Shown: piece after piece, positions 54,737 through 63,746 of the stretch
Layout of the letters: the number at the start of each line of letters is the position of its first letter
Position numbering within the stretch: position 1 is the stretch's first letter
Origin: Streptomyces sp. RB17
Lineage (GTDB): Bacteria > Actinomycetota > Actinomycetes > Streptomycetales > Streptomycetaceae
DNA: 64,000 nt
NCBI RefSeq assembly: GCF_009604455.1
Contig: NZ_WEGL01000004.1
Location: 186,001-250,000 of the forward strand
Direction of reading: 5' to 3'
The notes under the pieces: model-generated
What the model saw: the letters and a program-made list of their open reading frames with translations, nothing else
Databases searched by the model: none
Told to the model about the DNA's origin: nothing
Position numbers and translations under genes: made by a program

Positions 54737-55231
54737 GTGACGACTCCGCCGCCCCAGGGCCAGAACCCATTTGCACAGGGCCAGCAGGCGTACGGCCATC
54801 CGACGGCTCCGTACCCTCCGCAGGGCGGTTACCCGCAGCAGCCGGGCCAGCCCGGGTTTCCCCAGCAGGGCACCCCAGCGTATGCGCCGGTGCCTCCTCA
54901 GCGGCCGAAGCGCAGCGTCCGGCAGTACCTGCGCATAGCCGGTGTCGTCGTCGGCCTCATCGTCATAGCCGGCGGCTGGTACTTCAACCGCCCTGACGAC
55001 ACCAAGAAGTTGGCTGTCGGTGACTGCCTGACGAACAAGGGATCCGACAGCGACCCGAAGATCGAGCAACTGGACTGCGGCGACGCGAAGGCGGACTACA
55101 AGGTGCTCAAGAAGGACGGCAGCACCAGCATCGCCCAGCTCGCGTGCCAGTCGGTCAAGGGAACGACCGCGGCCATCGAGTGGAAAGAAGACAGCGACTC
55201 GTTCGTCCTCTGCCTGGGAGACAACAAGTAG
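54737..55231 (+). CDS. LppU/SCO3897-family protein
   Basis: 164 residues from a GTG at 54737. The first 55 residues are Pro/Gln/Gly/Tyr-rich and probably disordered, then comes one membrane helix (YLRIAGVVVGLIVIAGGWYF). The external domain has four Cys (AVGDCLTNKG, LDCGDAKA, LACQSV, LCLGDN). These match the actinobacterial LppU/SCO3897 family of unknown function. Followed by paired parS sites. Confidence 0.9.
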   Translation: MTTPPPQGQNPFAQGQQAYGHPTAPYPPQGGYPQQPGQPGFPQQGTPAYAPVPPQRPKRSVRQYLRIAGVVVGLIVIAGGWYFNRPDDTKKLAVGDCLTNKGSDSDPKIEQLDCGDAKADYKVLKKDGSTSIAQLACQSVKGTTAAIEWKEDSDSFVLCLGDNK

Positions 55232-55244
55232 CGCTTGAGTATGC

Positions 55245-55282
55245 GGAGGGGGTGATGTTTCACGTGAAACATCACCCCCTCC
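55245..55282. terminator. Perfect 38-bp palindrome with parS core; likely bidirectional terminator
   Basis: The arms GGAGGGGGTGATGTTTCAC and GTGAAACATCACCCCCTCC are exact reverse complements with no loop. The centre 55257-55270 is an exact parS. It lies in the convergent gap between the SCO3897-like gene and cca, so the transcripts from both sides would end in the same hairpin. Confidence 0.9.
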
Positions 55283-55304
55283 GGTGCGCTCGGTCCGGGC
55301 CGGT

Positions 55305-55318
55305 GTTTCACGTGAAAC
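55305..55318. promoter_or_regulatory. parS site (exact), paired with the palindrome upstream
   Basis: Second perfect GTTTCACGTGAAAC, 48 bp from the first (centre to centre), in the same 111-bp convergent gap before cca. The pair is the densest parS grouping in the window apart from 11739/11776. Confidence 0.93.
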
Positions 55319-55342
55319 ATCGGCGAACCCGCCCAGCAGAGA

Positions 55343-56809
55343 TCAGCTCTGCTCGGCCCACCAGTCCTGAAGAGCCTTCACCGCCGCGTCATGCTCCATC
55401 GGCCCGTTCTCCAGACGCAGCTCCAGCATGTGTTTGTACGCCTTGCCGACGACGGGTCCCGGGCGGACCCCCAGGATCTCCATGATCTGGTTGCCGTCGA
55501 GGTCCGGGCGGATGGCGTCCAGCTCCTCCTGCTCCTGCAGCTGGGCAATGCGCTGTTCCAGGCCGTCGTAGGCCCGGGACAGCGCGGCCGCCTTGCGCTT
55601 GTTGCGGGTGGTGCAGTCCGAGCGGGTCAGCTTGTGCAGGCGATCCAGCAGCGGGCCCGCGTCACGGACATAGCGACGCACCGCCGAGTCCGTCCACTCC
55701 CCGGTGCCGTAGCCGTGGAAGCGCAGATGCAGTTCGACCAGCCGTGAGACGTCCTTCACCAGCTCGTTGGAGTACTTCAAGGCGGTCATGCGCTTCTTGG
55801 TCATCTTGGCGCCGACCACCTCGTGGTGGTGGAACGAGACCCGGCCGTCCTTCTCGAAGCGACGCGTGCGCGGCTTGCCGATGTCATGCAGCAGCGCGGC
55901 CAGCCGCAGCGTGAGGTCGGGGCCCTCCTGCTCCAGCGCGATCGCCTGCTCCAGGACGATCAGTGTGTGGTCGTAGACGTCCTTGTGCCGGTGGTGCTCG
56001 TCCCGCTCCAGGCGCAGCGCCGGCAGCTCGGGCAGCACATGGTCGGCGAGTCCGGTCTCGACGAGCAGGGCCAGCCCCTCGCGCGGGTGCGCGGAAAGGA
56101 TCAGCTTGTTCAGTTCGTCCCGGACCCGCTCGGCCGAGACGATCTCGATACGTCCGGCCATCTCCGTCATCGCGGTGACGACCTCGGGGGCGACCACGAA
56201 GTCCAGCTGGGCGGCGAACCGGGCGGCCCGCATCATCCGCAGCGGGTCGTCCGAAAAGGACTCCTCGGGCGTGCCCGGCGTCCGCAGCACGCGCGCCGCG
56301 AGATCCTCCAGGCCACCGTGCGGGTCGATGAACTCCTTCTCCGGCAGCGCCACGGCCATCGCGTTGACCGTGAAGTCCCGGCGGACAAGATCCTCCTCGA
56401 TGGAGTCGCCGTACGACACCTCGGGCTTGCGCGAGGTGCGGTCGTAGGCCTCCGACCGGTAGGTGGTGATCTCGATCTGGAACTGCCAGTCAGTGCCTCC
56501 GACACGGGCAGCCTTCTGCGCGCCGACGGTGCCGAAGGCGATGCCGACCTCCCAGACGGCGTCCGCCCAGGGACGGACGATCTTCAGTACGTCCTCGGGG
56601 CGGGCGTCGGTCGTGAAGTCCAGGTCGTTGCCGAGCCGGCCGAGCAGCGCATCCCGCACCGACCCGCCGACCAGGGCAAGGGAGAATCCTGCCTCCTGGA
56701 ATCGACGGGCAAGATCGTCGGCGACGGGGGCCACCCGCAGCAGCTCGGCGACCGCGCGGTGCTGCGCCTGACTCAGGGCGGAGGGAGTGTCTTCGTTGGG
56801 GTTCGGCAC
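55343..56809 (-). CDS. cca: CCA tRNA nucleotidyltransferase
   Basis: 488 residues from the GTG at 56809; no strong ribosome-binding site precedes it. The class II nucleotidyltransferase head is clear: LVGGSVRDALLGRLGNDLDF, then TTDARPEDVL, and RRDFTVNAMAV. A C-terminal HD domain follows (LAALLHDIGKPRTRRF). It adds or repairs the CCA tail of tRNAs. The start region is divergent from the large DUF6049 gene, sharing a 277-bp promoter gap. Confidence 0.95.
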   Translation of the reverse strand: MPNPNEDTPSALSQAQHRAVAELLRVAPVADDLARRFQEAGFSLALVGGSVRDALLGRLGNDLDFTTDARPEDVLKIVRPWADAVWEVGIAFGTVGAQKAARVGGTDWQFQIEITTYRSEAYDRTSRKPEVSYGDSIEEDLVRRDFTVNAMAVALPEKEFIDPHGGLEDLAARVLRTPGTPEESFSDDPLRMMRAARFAAQLDFVVAPEVVTAMTEMAGRIEIVSAERVRDELNKLILSAHPREGLALLVETGLADHVLPELPALRLERDEHHRHKDVYDHTLIVLEQAIALEQEGPDLTLRLAALLHDIGKPRTRRFEKDGRVSFHHHEVVGAKMTKKRMTALKYSNELVKDVSRLVELHLRFHGYGTGEWTDSAVRRYVRDAGPLLDRLHKLTRSDCTTRNKRKAAALSRAYDGLEQRIAQLQEQEELDAIRPDLDGNQIMEILGVRPGPVVGKAYKHMLELRLENGPMEHDAAVKALQDWWAEQS

Positions 56810-57086
56810 AACAGAACAGGGTACGTGCCCCGGCGACCAGGGGCGCCCTCCATTTGGCCGAGGGGCGGCCCGCCGGCACCGGCCCTGGACAGCTCCCTTC
56901 ATACCCCCCGTAAGCACTGCCCTCGCGGCGTACGGAAGCTCTCCACTCGATACTGGATATAGAGGACGGGACGCCGGTGTTCTTCGATCTTGTGACGTAG
57001 ACCGCGGCACTTCCCCTCAGCGCGCATCGTTACCATGCGTGGACGCACATTCCGACGACCACTGACGACGAGGGACGGGCGAGCGC

Positions 57087-59468
57087 GTGGCCGAGGCGGC
57101 TGAATTCCAGGGGATTGGTGCCTCACCTGCCCGCCGGTGGCTGCGACGCGCCGGCGCGCTGCTCGCTGGTGCGCCGCTGCTGGCCGGGCTGCTCCAGTTG
57201 CCCGCCGCGGCGCCCGCCCAGGCCGCCTCCTCGGGCACGGTGTCCGTCTCCCTGGACTCGCTGACCCCCAGCGCCCCCACGGACGGCGACACGCTGACCG
57301 TGTCCGGCACCGTGACCAACAACGGCAAGCAGACGGTCACCGGCGCGCACGTGGACCTGCGGGTGGGCCCCATGCTGACCACCCGCTCGGGGATCGACTC
57401 CGTCGTCCAGCACTCCGACGACCTGGTGGGCGAAACCGGCTCCGAGGTCGGCGGCTCGTACGAGGAGAAGTTCGCGAAGCTGTCTCCGGGCGTCGCGGAG
57501 CACTTCAGCATCTCCGTCCCCGTGGACAAGCTCGACCTCGGCAACGACGGCGTCTACGCGTTCGGTGTCTCCCTCTCCGGCCAGACCGCCGCCCAGCCCT
57601 GGGACCAGATGCTCGGCATCCAGCGGACGTTCCTGCCGTGGCAGCCGTCCGAGGCCGACACCAAGACGAAGACGACGTACCTGTGGCCGTTGATCTCCAC
57701 GGTCCACATGACGGCCAAGACGGGCGCCGGCGAGCTCCAGACGCCGGTGTTCCGCAACGACGACCTGGCCAAGGAACTCGCGCCGGGCGGCCGACTGGCC
57801 CAGATGGTGGACCTGGGCAAGGACCTGGACGTCACCTGGGTGATCGACCCGGACCTGCTGGCCTCGGTGGACGCGATGGCGACCGGTAACTACCGGCTGC
57901 CGGGAGGCGGGGGCACCACCACGCCGGGCCCGAAGGAGCACCAGGCGCTCGCCAAGCAGTGGCTGGCGAACCTGCAGAAGGCGGTGACCGGCAAGGAGGT
58001 CGTCGCGCTGCCCTTCGCCGACCCGGACCTGGCATCTCTCGCGCACAACGGCACCAGCGTCACCGGCTCGCTCAGCCATCTCAAGGACGCCACCGACGTC
58101 GCCGCCACCACCGTCAAGACCGTGCTCCACGTCACGCCGAGCACCGACTTCGCCTGGCCGGTGGAGGGCGCCGTGGACCCGGCGATCATGAAGGTCGCGA
58201 CCTCCGCCGGGGCCGACCGCGTGATCGCCCGCAGCGACAGCCTCCAGGAGACCGCCGGGCTGCCGTACACGCCCTCCGCCGCCCGACCGGTCGGCGGCGG
58301 CACCACGGCGGTGGTCTCCGACGCCCGGCTGTCCACGGCCTTCGAGGGTGACCTGACGAAGGCGGACTCGGCCACGCTCGCCGTGCAGGAGTTCCTGGCG
58401 CAGAGCCTCGAGGTGAACGCGCAGACCGACAAGCAGCGCAGCATCGTGGTCGCCCCGCAGCGCATGCCCACTGCGAGCCAGGCACAGGCGATGGCGGCGG
58501 CGCTGAAGGCGGTCCAAGGCGGGAACTGGTCCCAGTCCCAGGACCTCTCCGCAGCGGCCAAGGACAAGCCGGACCCGAACGCCACCACGCGTATCCCGTC
58601 GGGTTCCGCCTACCCCTCCTCGCTGCGCTCGCAGGAACTGCCGCGAACGGCCTTCGAGCAGATCGCGCGCACCCAGGACAAGCTCGACAGCTTCCAGGTG
58701 ATCCTCTCCGACCAGTCCCGCGTCGTCACGCCGTTCGGGCGGGCCATAAACCGTGAGATGTCCACGTCGTGGAGCGGCAGGAGCGGTGCGGCCGAGAGCT
58801 ACCGGGACGGCGTGGAGCAGTGGCTGGACGAGCTCGCCGACCAGGTCAAGCTGATCGACAAGTCGGAGACCAAGCTCTCCGGGCGCAGCGCCACCATCCC
58901 GGTGACCGTCCAGAACAACCTCGTCCAGCCGGTCGGCCATCTGGTCCTGCGCCTCACCTCGACCATGCCGACCCGTCTGAAGATCGGCGGCAAGCCCTAC
59001 TTCGAGCAGCCGGTGGAGATCTCCGGCGGACACAGTCAGTCCGTGAAGTTCACCACGTCGGCCAACGCCAACGGCCGGGTCACGGTGATCGCCCAGCTGT
59101 ACACCGAGGACGGCCAGAAATACGGCGACCCGGTCAGCTTCGATGTGAAGGTCACCGAGATCACGCCCACTGTCATGCTGGTCATCGGCGGCGGTGTGCT
59201 CCTCCTCGTCCTCGCCGGTTTCCGGATGTACACCCAGCGCAAGCGCGCCTCCGCCCGCCAGGAGGAGGAGAACGGCCCCGACGCGGAGGAGCAGGCAGCC
59301 GAGGAGCCCGGGAACCCCGACACCCCCGCAGACCGTCTCCCGGAGGAACCGGAGGATTCCGGCTCTCCGACCGGGGCAGACGACCCGGAGCACCCGAGTG
59401 ACCCCGCGCCGGACACCGCACCGGAAAGCCCCGACCCGTCCGGGACGGGTGAGAGAGTGGACCGTTGA
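57087..59468 (+). CDS. DUF6049-type secreted/membrane-anchored protein
   Basis: 793 residues from a GTG at 57087. A signal peptide-like N-terminus (RRAGALLAGAPLLAGLLQLP, then APAQA) precedes a large external domain, which starts with a beta-rich repeat-like segment (VSGTVTNNGKQTVTGAHVDL). Near residue 695 comes one membrane helix (VMLVIGGGVLLLVLAGF), then a cytoplasmic tail of Glu/Pro repeats ending SGTGERVDR. The family is conserved beside murJ in actinomycetes; function unknown. MurJ starts 45 bp downstream. Confidence 0.85.
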   Translation: MAEAAEFQGIGASPARRWLRRAGALLAGAPLLAGLLQLPAAAPAQAASSGTVSVSLDSLTPSAPTDGDTLTVSGTVTNNGKQTVTGAHVDLRVGPMLTTRSGIDSVVQHSDDLVGETGSEVGGSYEEKFAKLSPGVAEHFSISVPVDKLDLGNDGVYAFGVSLSGQTAAQPWDQMLGIQRTFLPWQPSEADTKTKTTYLWPLISTVHMTAKTGAGELQTPVFRNDDLAKELAPGGRLAQMVDLGKDLDVTWVIDPDLLASVDAMATGNYRLPGGGGTTTPGPKEHQALAKQWLANLQKAVTGKEVVALPFADPDLASLAHNGTSVTGSLSHLKDATDVAATTVKTVLHVTPSTDFAWPVEGAVDPAIMKVATSAGADRVIARSDSLQETAGLPYTPSAARPVGGGTTAVVSDARLSTAFEGDLTKADSATLAVQEFLAQSLEVNAQTDKQRSIVVAPQRMPTASQAQAMAAALKAVQGGNWSQSQDLSAAAKDKPDPNATTRIPSGSAYPSSLRSQELPRTAFEQIARTQDKLDSFQVILSDQSRVVTPFGRAINREMSTSWSGRSGAAESYRDGVEQWLDELADQVKLIDKSETKLSGRSATIPVTVQNNLVQPVGHLVLRLTSTMPTRLKIGGKPYFEQPVEISGGHSQSVKFTTSANANGRVTVIAQLYTEDGQKYGDPVSFDVKVTEITPTVMLVIGGGVLLLVLAGFRMYTQRKRASARQEEENGPDAEEQAAEEPGNPDTPADRLPEEPEDSGSPTGADDPEHPSDPAPDTAPESPDPSGTGERVDR

Positions 59469-59513
59469 GCGATGTCGTGGCCGCTGGGCCAGGGACGATG
59501 AGGTGGGGTAAGC

Positions 59514-61874
59514 ATGAACGCGCCGTACGACGGTGATCGCGGCCAGGGCGCGGCCGGCTCGGGCTACCCCGAGACGCCGGAGCCCGGCCAGGTACCGCCG
59601 CAGCAGGCGGACATGTACCTCCAGGACGCCTACGACCAGGACCCCTACCGGGGGCACGACCTCGCCGCCCAGGACCCGGTCGCCGAGGCGCTCTACGACC
59701 GCGCCGCGCACCCGCCGCCCCCTCAGGGCGGCTACGGACAGCAGCCGCTCTATGGACAGCCCGCCCAGTCGCCGTACGCGCCCGACCCGCAGGTCTGGGC
59801 GCAGACGCCCGCGCCGGAGCCGGACGGTAAGGCCCCGCACCTGCCGTACGGCGACGATCCGCGCACGACCCAGTACGTGGGCGTGGACGATCTGGTCACG
59901 CACTCGGGCGAGGAGTACCACGAGCCGGACGCCTTCGCGCATCTCTTCAAGGACCAGCAGCAGGGCGGCGGGCAGGGGCCCATGGATCCGCCTGGCTACT
60001 CCCAGCCGACCGCCCCTGCGGGCACCGCGTACGGTCCCGCCGGCCAGTTCCCGGCGGCACCCGGCCAGGGCCCCCAGCAGGGCAACCCGTACACCGCTGC
60101 CGCCTACCCGGCCGCCCCGGGGAACCCGGCGCAGCCGCCCGTGCCCGCCCCGGCCGCCGCGCCGGATCCCGCCGGTCCGTACCGGGAGGCGGAGCCCGAG
60201 CCGGCGGCGGCTCCCACAGCGCCCGCCGCACCCGCGAAGAAGGGCGGCAAGGCCGGCGGGCTGCTGAAGTCCAGCGCCGTGATGGCGGCGGGCACGATGG
60301 TCTCCCGCCTCACCGGCTTCGTCCGCTCGGCGCTGATCGTCTCGGCGCTCGGCCTCGGCTTCCTCGGCGACTCCTTCCAGGTCGCCTACCAGCTGCCGAC
60401 GATGATCTACATCCTCACCGTCGGCGGTGGTCTCAACTCGGTCTTCGTGCCGCAGCTGGTGCGGGCGATGAAGGAGGACGACGACGGCGGCGAGGCCTTC
60501 GCCAACCGCCTGCTGACCCTGGTGATGGTGGCCCTGGCCGCGCTGACCGCTCTCGCGATGTTCGGGGCGCCGCTGCTGGTGCGCCTGCTGTCCAACTCGG
60601 TCGCCTCCAACCCCGCGGCCAACGACGTGGCGGTCACTTTCACCCGCTACTTCCTGCCCTCGATCTTCTTCATGGGCGTCCATGTGGTGATGGGTCAGAT
60701 CCTCAACGCCCGCGGGAAGTTCGGCGCGATGATGTGGACGCCGGTCCTGAACAACATCGTCATCATCGTGACGCTCGGCATGTTCATCTGGGTCTACGGC
60801 ACCGCCGCGAACTCCCACATGAAGGTCACGAACATCCCGCCCGAGGGCCAGCGCCTGCTCGGCATCGGTGTGCTGCTCGGTCTGGTCGTCCAGGCGCTGG
60901 CGATGATCCCGTACCTGCGTGAGACGGGCTTCCGGATCCGGCCGCGGTTCGACTGGCGCGGCCACGGCCTGGGCAAGGCCGCGATGCTCGCCAAATGGAC
61001 GGTCCTGTTCGTCCTGGCCAACCAGGCCGGCGCCATGATCGTCACCCAGCTGTCCACAACGGCAGGCAAGGAATCCGGCGTCGCGGGCACCGGCTTCGCC
61101 GCCTACGCCAACGCCCAGCTGATCTGGGGCCTGCCGCAGGCCATCATCACGGTGTCCCTCATGGCCGCCCTGCTGCCGCGCATCTCGCGCTCGGCCGCCG
61201 AGGGCGACGGCGGCGCGGTCCGCGACGACATCTCCCAAGGCCTGCGGACCACAGCGGTCGCCATCGTGCCGATCGCCTTCGGCTTCCTGTCGCTGGGCAT
61301 CCCGATGTGCACGCTGATCTTCGGCTCCTCGGGCATCGGCGAGGCCACCAACATGGGCTACATGCTGATGGCCTTCGGTCTCGGCCTGGTCCCGTACTCG
61401 GTGCAGTACGTCGTCCTGCGCGCCTTCTACGCGTACGAAGACACTCGCACCCCCTTCTACAACACCGTCATCGTCGCCGCGGTCAACGCGGGCGCCTCGG
61501 CGCTCTGCTTCTTTCTGCTGCCGGCCCGCTGGGCGGTGGCCGGCATGGCGGCCGCGTACGGCCTGGCCTACGCGATCGGTGTGGGCGTCGCCTGGCGACG
61601 GCTGCGCAAGCGGCTCGGCGGTGACCTGGACGGCGTTCGGGTGATGCGGACGTACGCGCGCCTGTGCATCGCCTCGGTACCGGCGGCCCTGCTCAGCGGC
61701 GCGGCCTGCTACGGCATCGGGCACACCCTCGGTCAGGGCGTCATCGGCTCCTTCGCGGCGCTGATCGCCGGCGGGGCCGTTCTGCTCGGCATCTTCTTCG
61801 TCGCCGCCCGCCGGATGCGCATCGAGGAACTCAACTCGCTCGTGGGCATGGTCCGCGGGCGTCTGGGCCGCTGA
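59514..61874 (+). CDS. murJ: Lipid II flippase MurJ with long N-terminal extension
   Basis: 786 residues. The first 250 are Pro/Gln/Gly/Tyr-rich and probably disordered. The MviN core starts at SSAVMAAGTMVSRLTGFVRS and shows fourteen or so helices, with FMGVHVVMGQILNARGKFGA and IPMCTLIFGSSGIGEATNMG. MurJ moves lipid II across the membrane for peptidoglycan synthesis. Mycobacterial MurJ (Rv3910) is also extended, but at the C-terminus, with a pseudokinase; here the pseudokinase is the next gene. Confidence 0.95.
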   Translation: MNAPYDGDRGQGAAGSGYPETPEPGQVPPQQADMYLQDAYDQDPYRGHDLAAQDPVAEALYDRAAHPPPPQGGYGQQPLYGQPAQSPYAPDPQVWAQTPAPEPDGKAPHLPYGDDPRTTQYVGVDDLVTHSGEEYHEPDAFAHLFKDQQQGGGQGPMDPPGYSQPTAPAGTAYGPAGQFPAAPGQGPQQGNPYTAAAYPAAPGNPAQPPVPAPAAAPDPAGPYREAEPEPAAAPTAPAAPAKKGGKAGGLLKSSAVMAAGTMVSRLTGFVRSALIVSALGLGFLGDSFQVAYQLPTMIYILTVGGGLNSVFVPQLVRAMKEDDDGGEAFANRLLTLVMVALAALTALAMFGAPLLVRLLSNSVASNPAANDVAVTFTRYFLPSIFFMGVHVVMGQILNARGKFGAMMWTPVLNNIVIIVTLGMFIWVYGTAANSHMKVTNIPPEGQRLLGIGVLLGLVVQALAMIPYLRETGFRIRPRFDWRGHGLGKAAMLAKWTVLFVLANQAGAMIVTQLSTTAGKESGVAGTGFAAYANAQLIWGLPQAIITVSLMAALLPRISRSAAEGDGGAVRDDISQGLRTTAVAIVPIAFGFLSLGIPMCTLIFGSSGIGEATNMGYMLMAFGLGLVPYSVQYVVLRAFYAYEDTRTPFYNTVIVAAVNAGASALCFFLLPARWAVAGMAAAYGLAYAIGVGVAWRRLRKRLGGDLDGVRVMRTYARLCIASVPAALLSGAACYGIGHTLGQGVIGSFAALIAGGAVLLGIFFVAARRMRIEELNSLVGMVRGRLGR

Positions 61875-61992
61875 GGCGGGGGTAGGCGCACAACCATCGT
61901 CCGCCGCCGTGTGTCGTGCATAGCGGCGGACTGTGGGCACAATTGGTTTCGGCGTCGGACAGCGTGCAACGGATGGGGAGGCAGGGACGACG

Positions 61993-63693
61993 GTGGCGGA
62001 ACGGAGCACGGCTGCCGTCGACGTGGCAGACAACAGCGGTGAGCAGCCGCTGACCGCCAAGGCGGACCAGTCCACGGCCGACGGGGTGGCCAAGAACCCG
62101 GAGCGGGACACGGACAGCGACGAGGCACAGGGGAGCGGCGGGACCGAGGGTTCCGGAAAGAAGGCCTCGCCGCCCGAACTGCACAGCGGTCACAAGCTGG
62201 CCAGACGCTACCGGCTGGAGGAGTGCGTCACCCGTCTGGACGGATTCAGCAGCTGGCGTGCGGTCGACGAGAAGCTCCGTCGTGCCGTCGGCGTCCACAT
62301 CCTGCCCGCACAGCATGTGCGGGCCCGTTCCGTCCTGGCCGCCGCCCGTTCCTCGGCGCTGCTCGGCGACCCGCGTTTCGTCCAGGTCCTCGACGCCGTC
62401 GAGGAGAACGACCTCGTCTACGTCGTGCACGAATGGCTGCCCGACGCCACCGAGCTGACCACGCTTCTCACGAACGGCCCACTGGAACCGCACGACGCCT
62501 ACCAGATGGTCAGCCAGATCGGCTCCGCCATGGCCGCGGCGCACCGTGAGGGCCTCGCCCATCTCCGGCTCAACCCCAACGCTGTCCTGCGTACCTCGAG
62601 CGGCCAGTGGCGCATCCGGGGCCTCGCCGTGAACGCCGCGCTGCGCGGCATCAGCACCGACACCCCGCAGCGCGCCGACACCGAGGCGATCGGCGCCCTG
62701 CTGTACGCGGCGCTGACCCAGCGCTGGCCGTACGAGAGCGACGCCTACGGCCTGTCAGGGCTGCCCAAGGGCGTCGGCCTCATCGCACCGGACCAGGTGC
62801 GGGCCGGTGTTCACCGGGGCCTGTCCGAACTCTCCATGCGCGCACTCGCCAACGACGGAGCCACCGCCTCCCGTCACGAGGCCCCGTGCACCACGCCGGA
62901 GGAGCTGGTGAAGGCGATCGGCGAGATGCCGCGCATCCGGCCGCCGGAGCCGGCGTTCACGGCCCCTCCGGAGTACCAGCGCACGACCTATCAGCAGGGC
63001 ACGTACGGCCGCCCGGCGCCGCGCCCTGGTGCCACCCAGCCCATCACCACCCCGCCGCCCCCGCTGCAGAGCCGTACCGGCAAGGTGCTGAAGTGGGCGG
63101 TTTCCGCCCTCCTCATCGCGGCCCTCGGCCTGGGCAGCTGGCAGTTGGCGGACGCTTTGATGGACCAGGGCGGCAAGTCCGACGACACCAACAAGAGCCA
63201 GCAGACGGACGACGGTGACAAGGGCGGCGCGAAGCCTGCTTCCGGCCGCCCCATTCCCATCAAGGGCGCGCGGGACTTCGACCCGTACAGCGACGACCAC
63301 TCCGAAAACCCCGAGGACGTAACAAAGGCCTTCGACAACAACCCGGCCACCAACTGGGAGACGAGCTTCTACCTGAGCCCGGAGTTCGGCAATCTGAAGC
63401 CGGGCGTCGGCATGATTCTCGATCTCGGCAAGGTCCAGCAGGTCGGAACGGTGACCGTCAGCTTCGTGGGAGAGACCTCCGTCGAACTACGTGCCGCCGG
63501 GGCGGATGCGGGGTCGGAACCGACGTCCTTCGACGCCTACACCAAGGCTGCCAGCGGCTCGGGCACGACGGTGACACTCAAGCCCAACAAGTCCCTCAGG
63601 ACCCAGTACCTCCTGGTATGGCTGACCAAGCTGCCCTCGGACGGGGGAGGCCACTGGCGAGGCAGAATGGCAGAGGTCAAGGTGACCAGCTGA
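61993..63693 (+). CDS. Membrane pseudokinase with extracytoplasmic discoidin-like domain (MurJ partner)
   Basis: 566 residues from a GTG at 61993 with GGAGGCAGGG upstream. Residues about 75-300 are protein-kinase-like: YRLEECVTRLDGFSSWRAVD, then AHREGLAHLRLNPNAVL. The catalytic HRD is replaced by AHLRLNP and the DFG by IRGLAVNAA, so it should be inactive. A helix near 385 (WAVSALLIAALGLGSW) is followed by an external domain with KAFDNNPATNWET, a discoidin/F5-8C-like signature. In M. tuberculosis, the equivalent pseudokinase is fused to MurJ and binds the FHA protein FhaA when phosphorylated. Confidence 0.88.
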   Translation: MAERSTAAVDVADNSGEQPLTAKADQSTADGVAKNPERDTDSDEAQGSGGTEGSGKKASPPELHSGHKLARRYRLEECVTRLDGFSSWRAVDEKLRRAVGVHILPAQHVRARSVLAAARSSALLGDPRFVQVLDAVEENDLVYVVHEWLPDATELTTLLTNGPLEPHDAYQMVSQIGSAMAAAHREGLAHLRLNPNAVLRTSSGQWRIRGLAVNAALRGISTDTPQRADTEAIGALLYAALTQRWPYESDAYGLSGLPKGVGLIAPDQVRAGVHRGLSELSMRALANDGATASRHEAPCTTPEELVKAIGEMPRIRPPEPAFTAPPEYQRTTYQQGTYGRPAPRPGATQPITTPPPPLQSRTGKVLKWAVSALLIAALGLGSWQLADALMDQGGKSDDTNKSQQTDDGDKGGAKPASGRPIPIKGARDFDPYSDDHSENPEDVTKAFDNNPATNWETSFYLSPEFGNLKPGVGMILDLGKVQQVGTVTVSFVGETSVELRAAGADAGSEPTSFDAYTKAASGSGTTVTLKPNKSLRTQYLLVWLTKLPSDGGGHWRGRMAEVKVTS

Positions 63694-63700
63694 GCTACGC

Positions 63701-63746
63701 ACAAAGGGTGGGGGTTCCCTCAGTTAAGGGAACCCCCACGCTTTGT
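63701..63746 (+). terminator. Terminator after the pseudokinase gene
   Basis: GTGGGGGTTCCCT pairs perfectly with AGGGAACCCCCAC around CAGTTA, and ACAAAG/CTTTGT extends the stem at 63701-63706 and 63741-63746. Confidence 0.92.

Noticed and set aside
57123..62111. A 1662-codon open frame on the minus strand across DUF6049 and murJ
   Set aside because: It is the antisense shadow of two well-supported plus-strand genes; its product is Arg/Gly/Asp-rich with no domain, typical of high-GC antisense frames.
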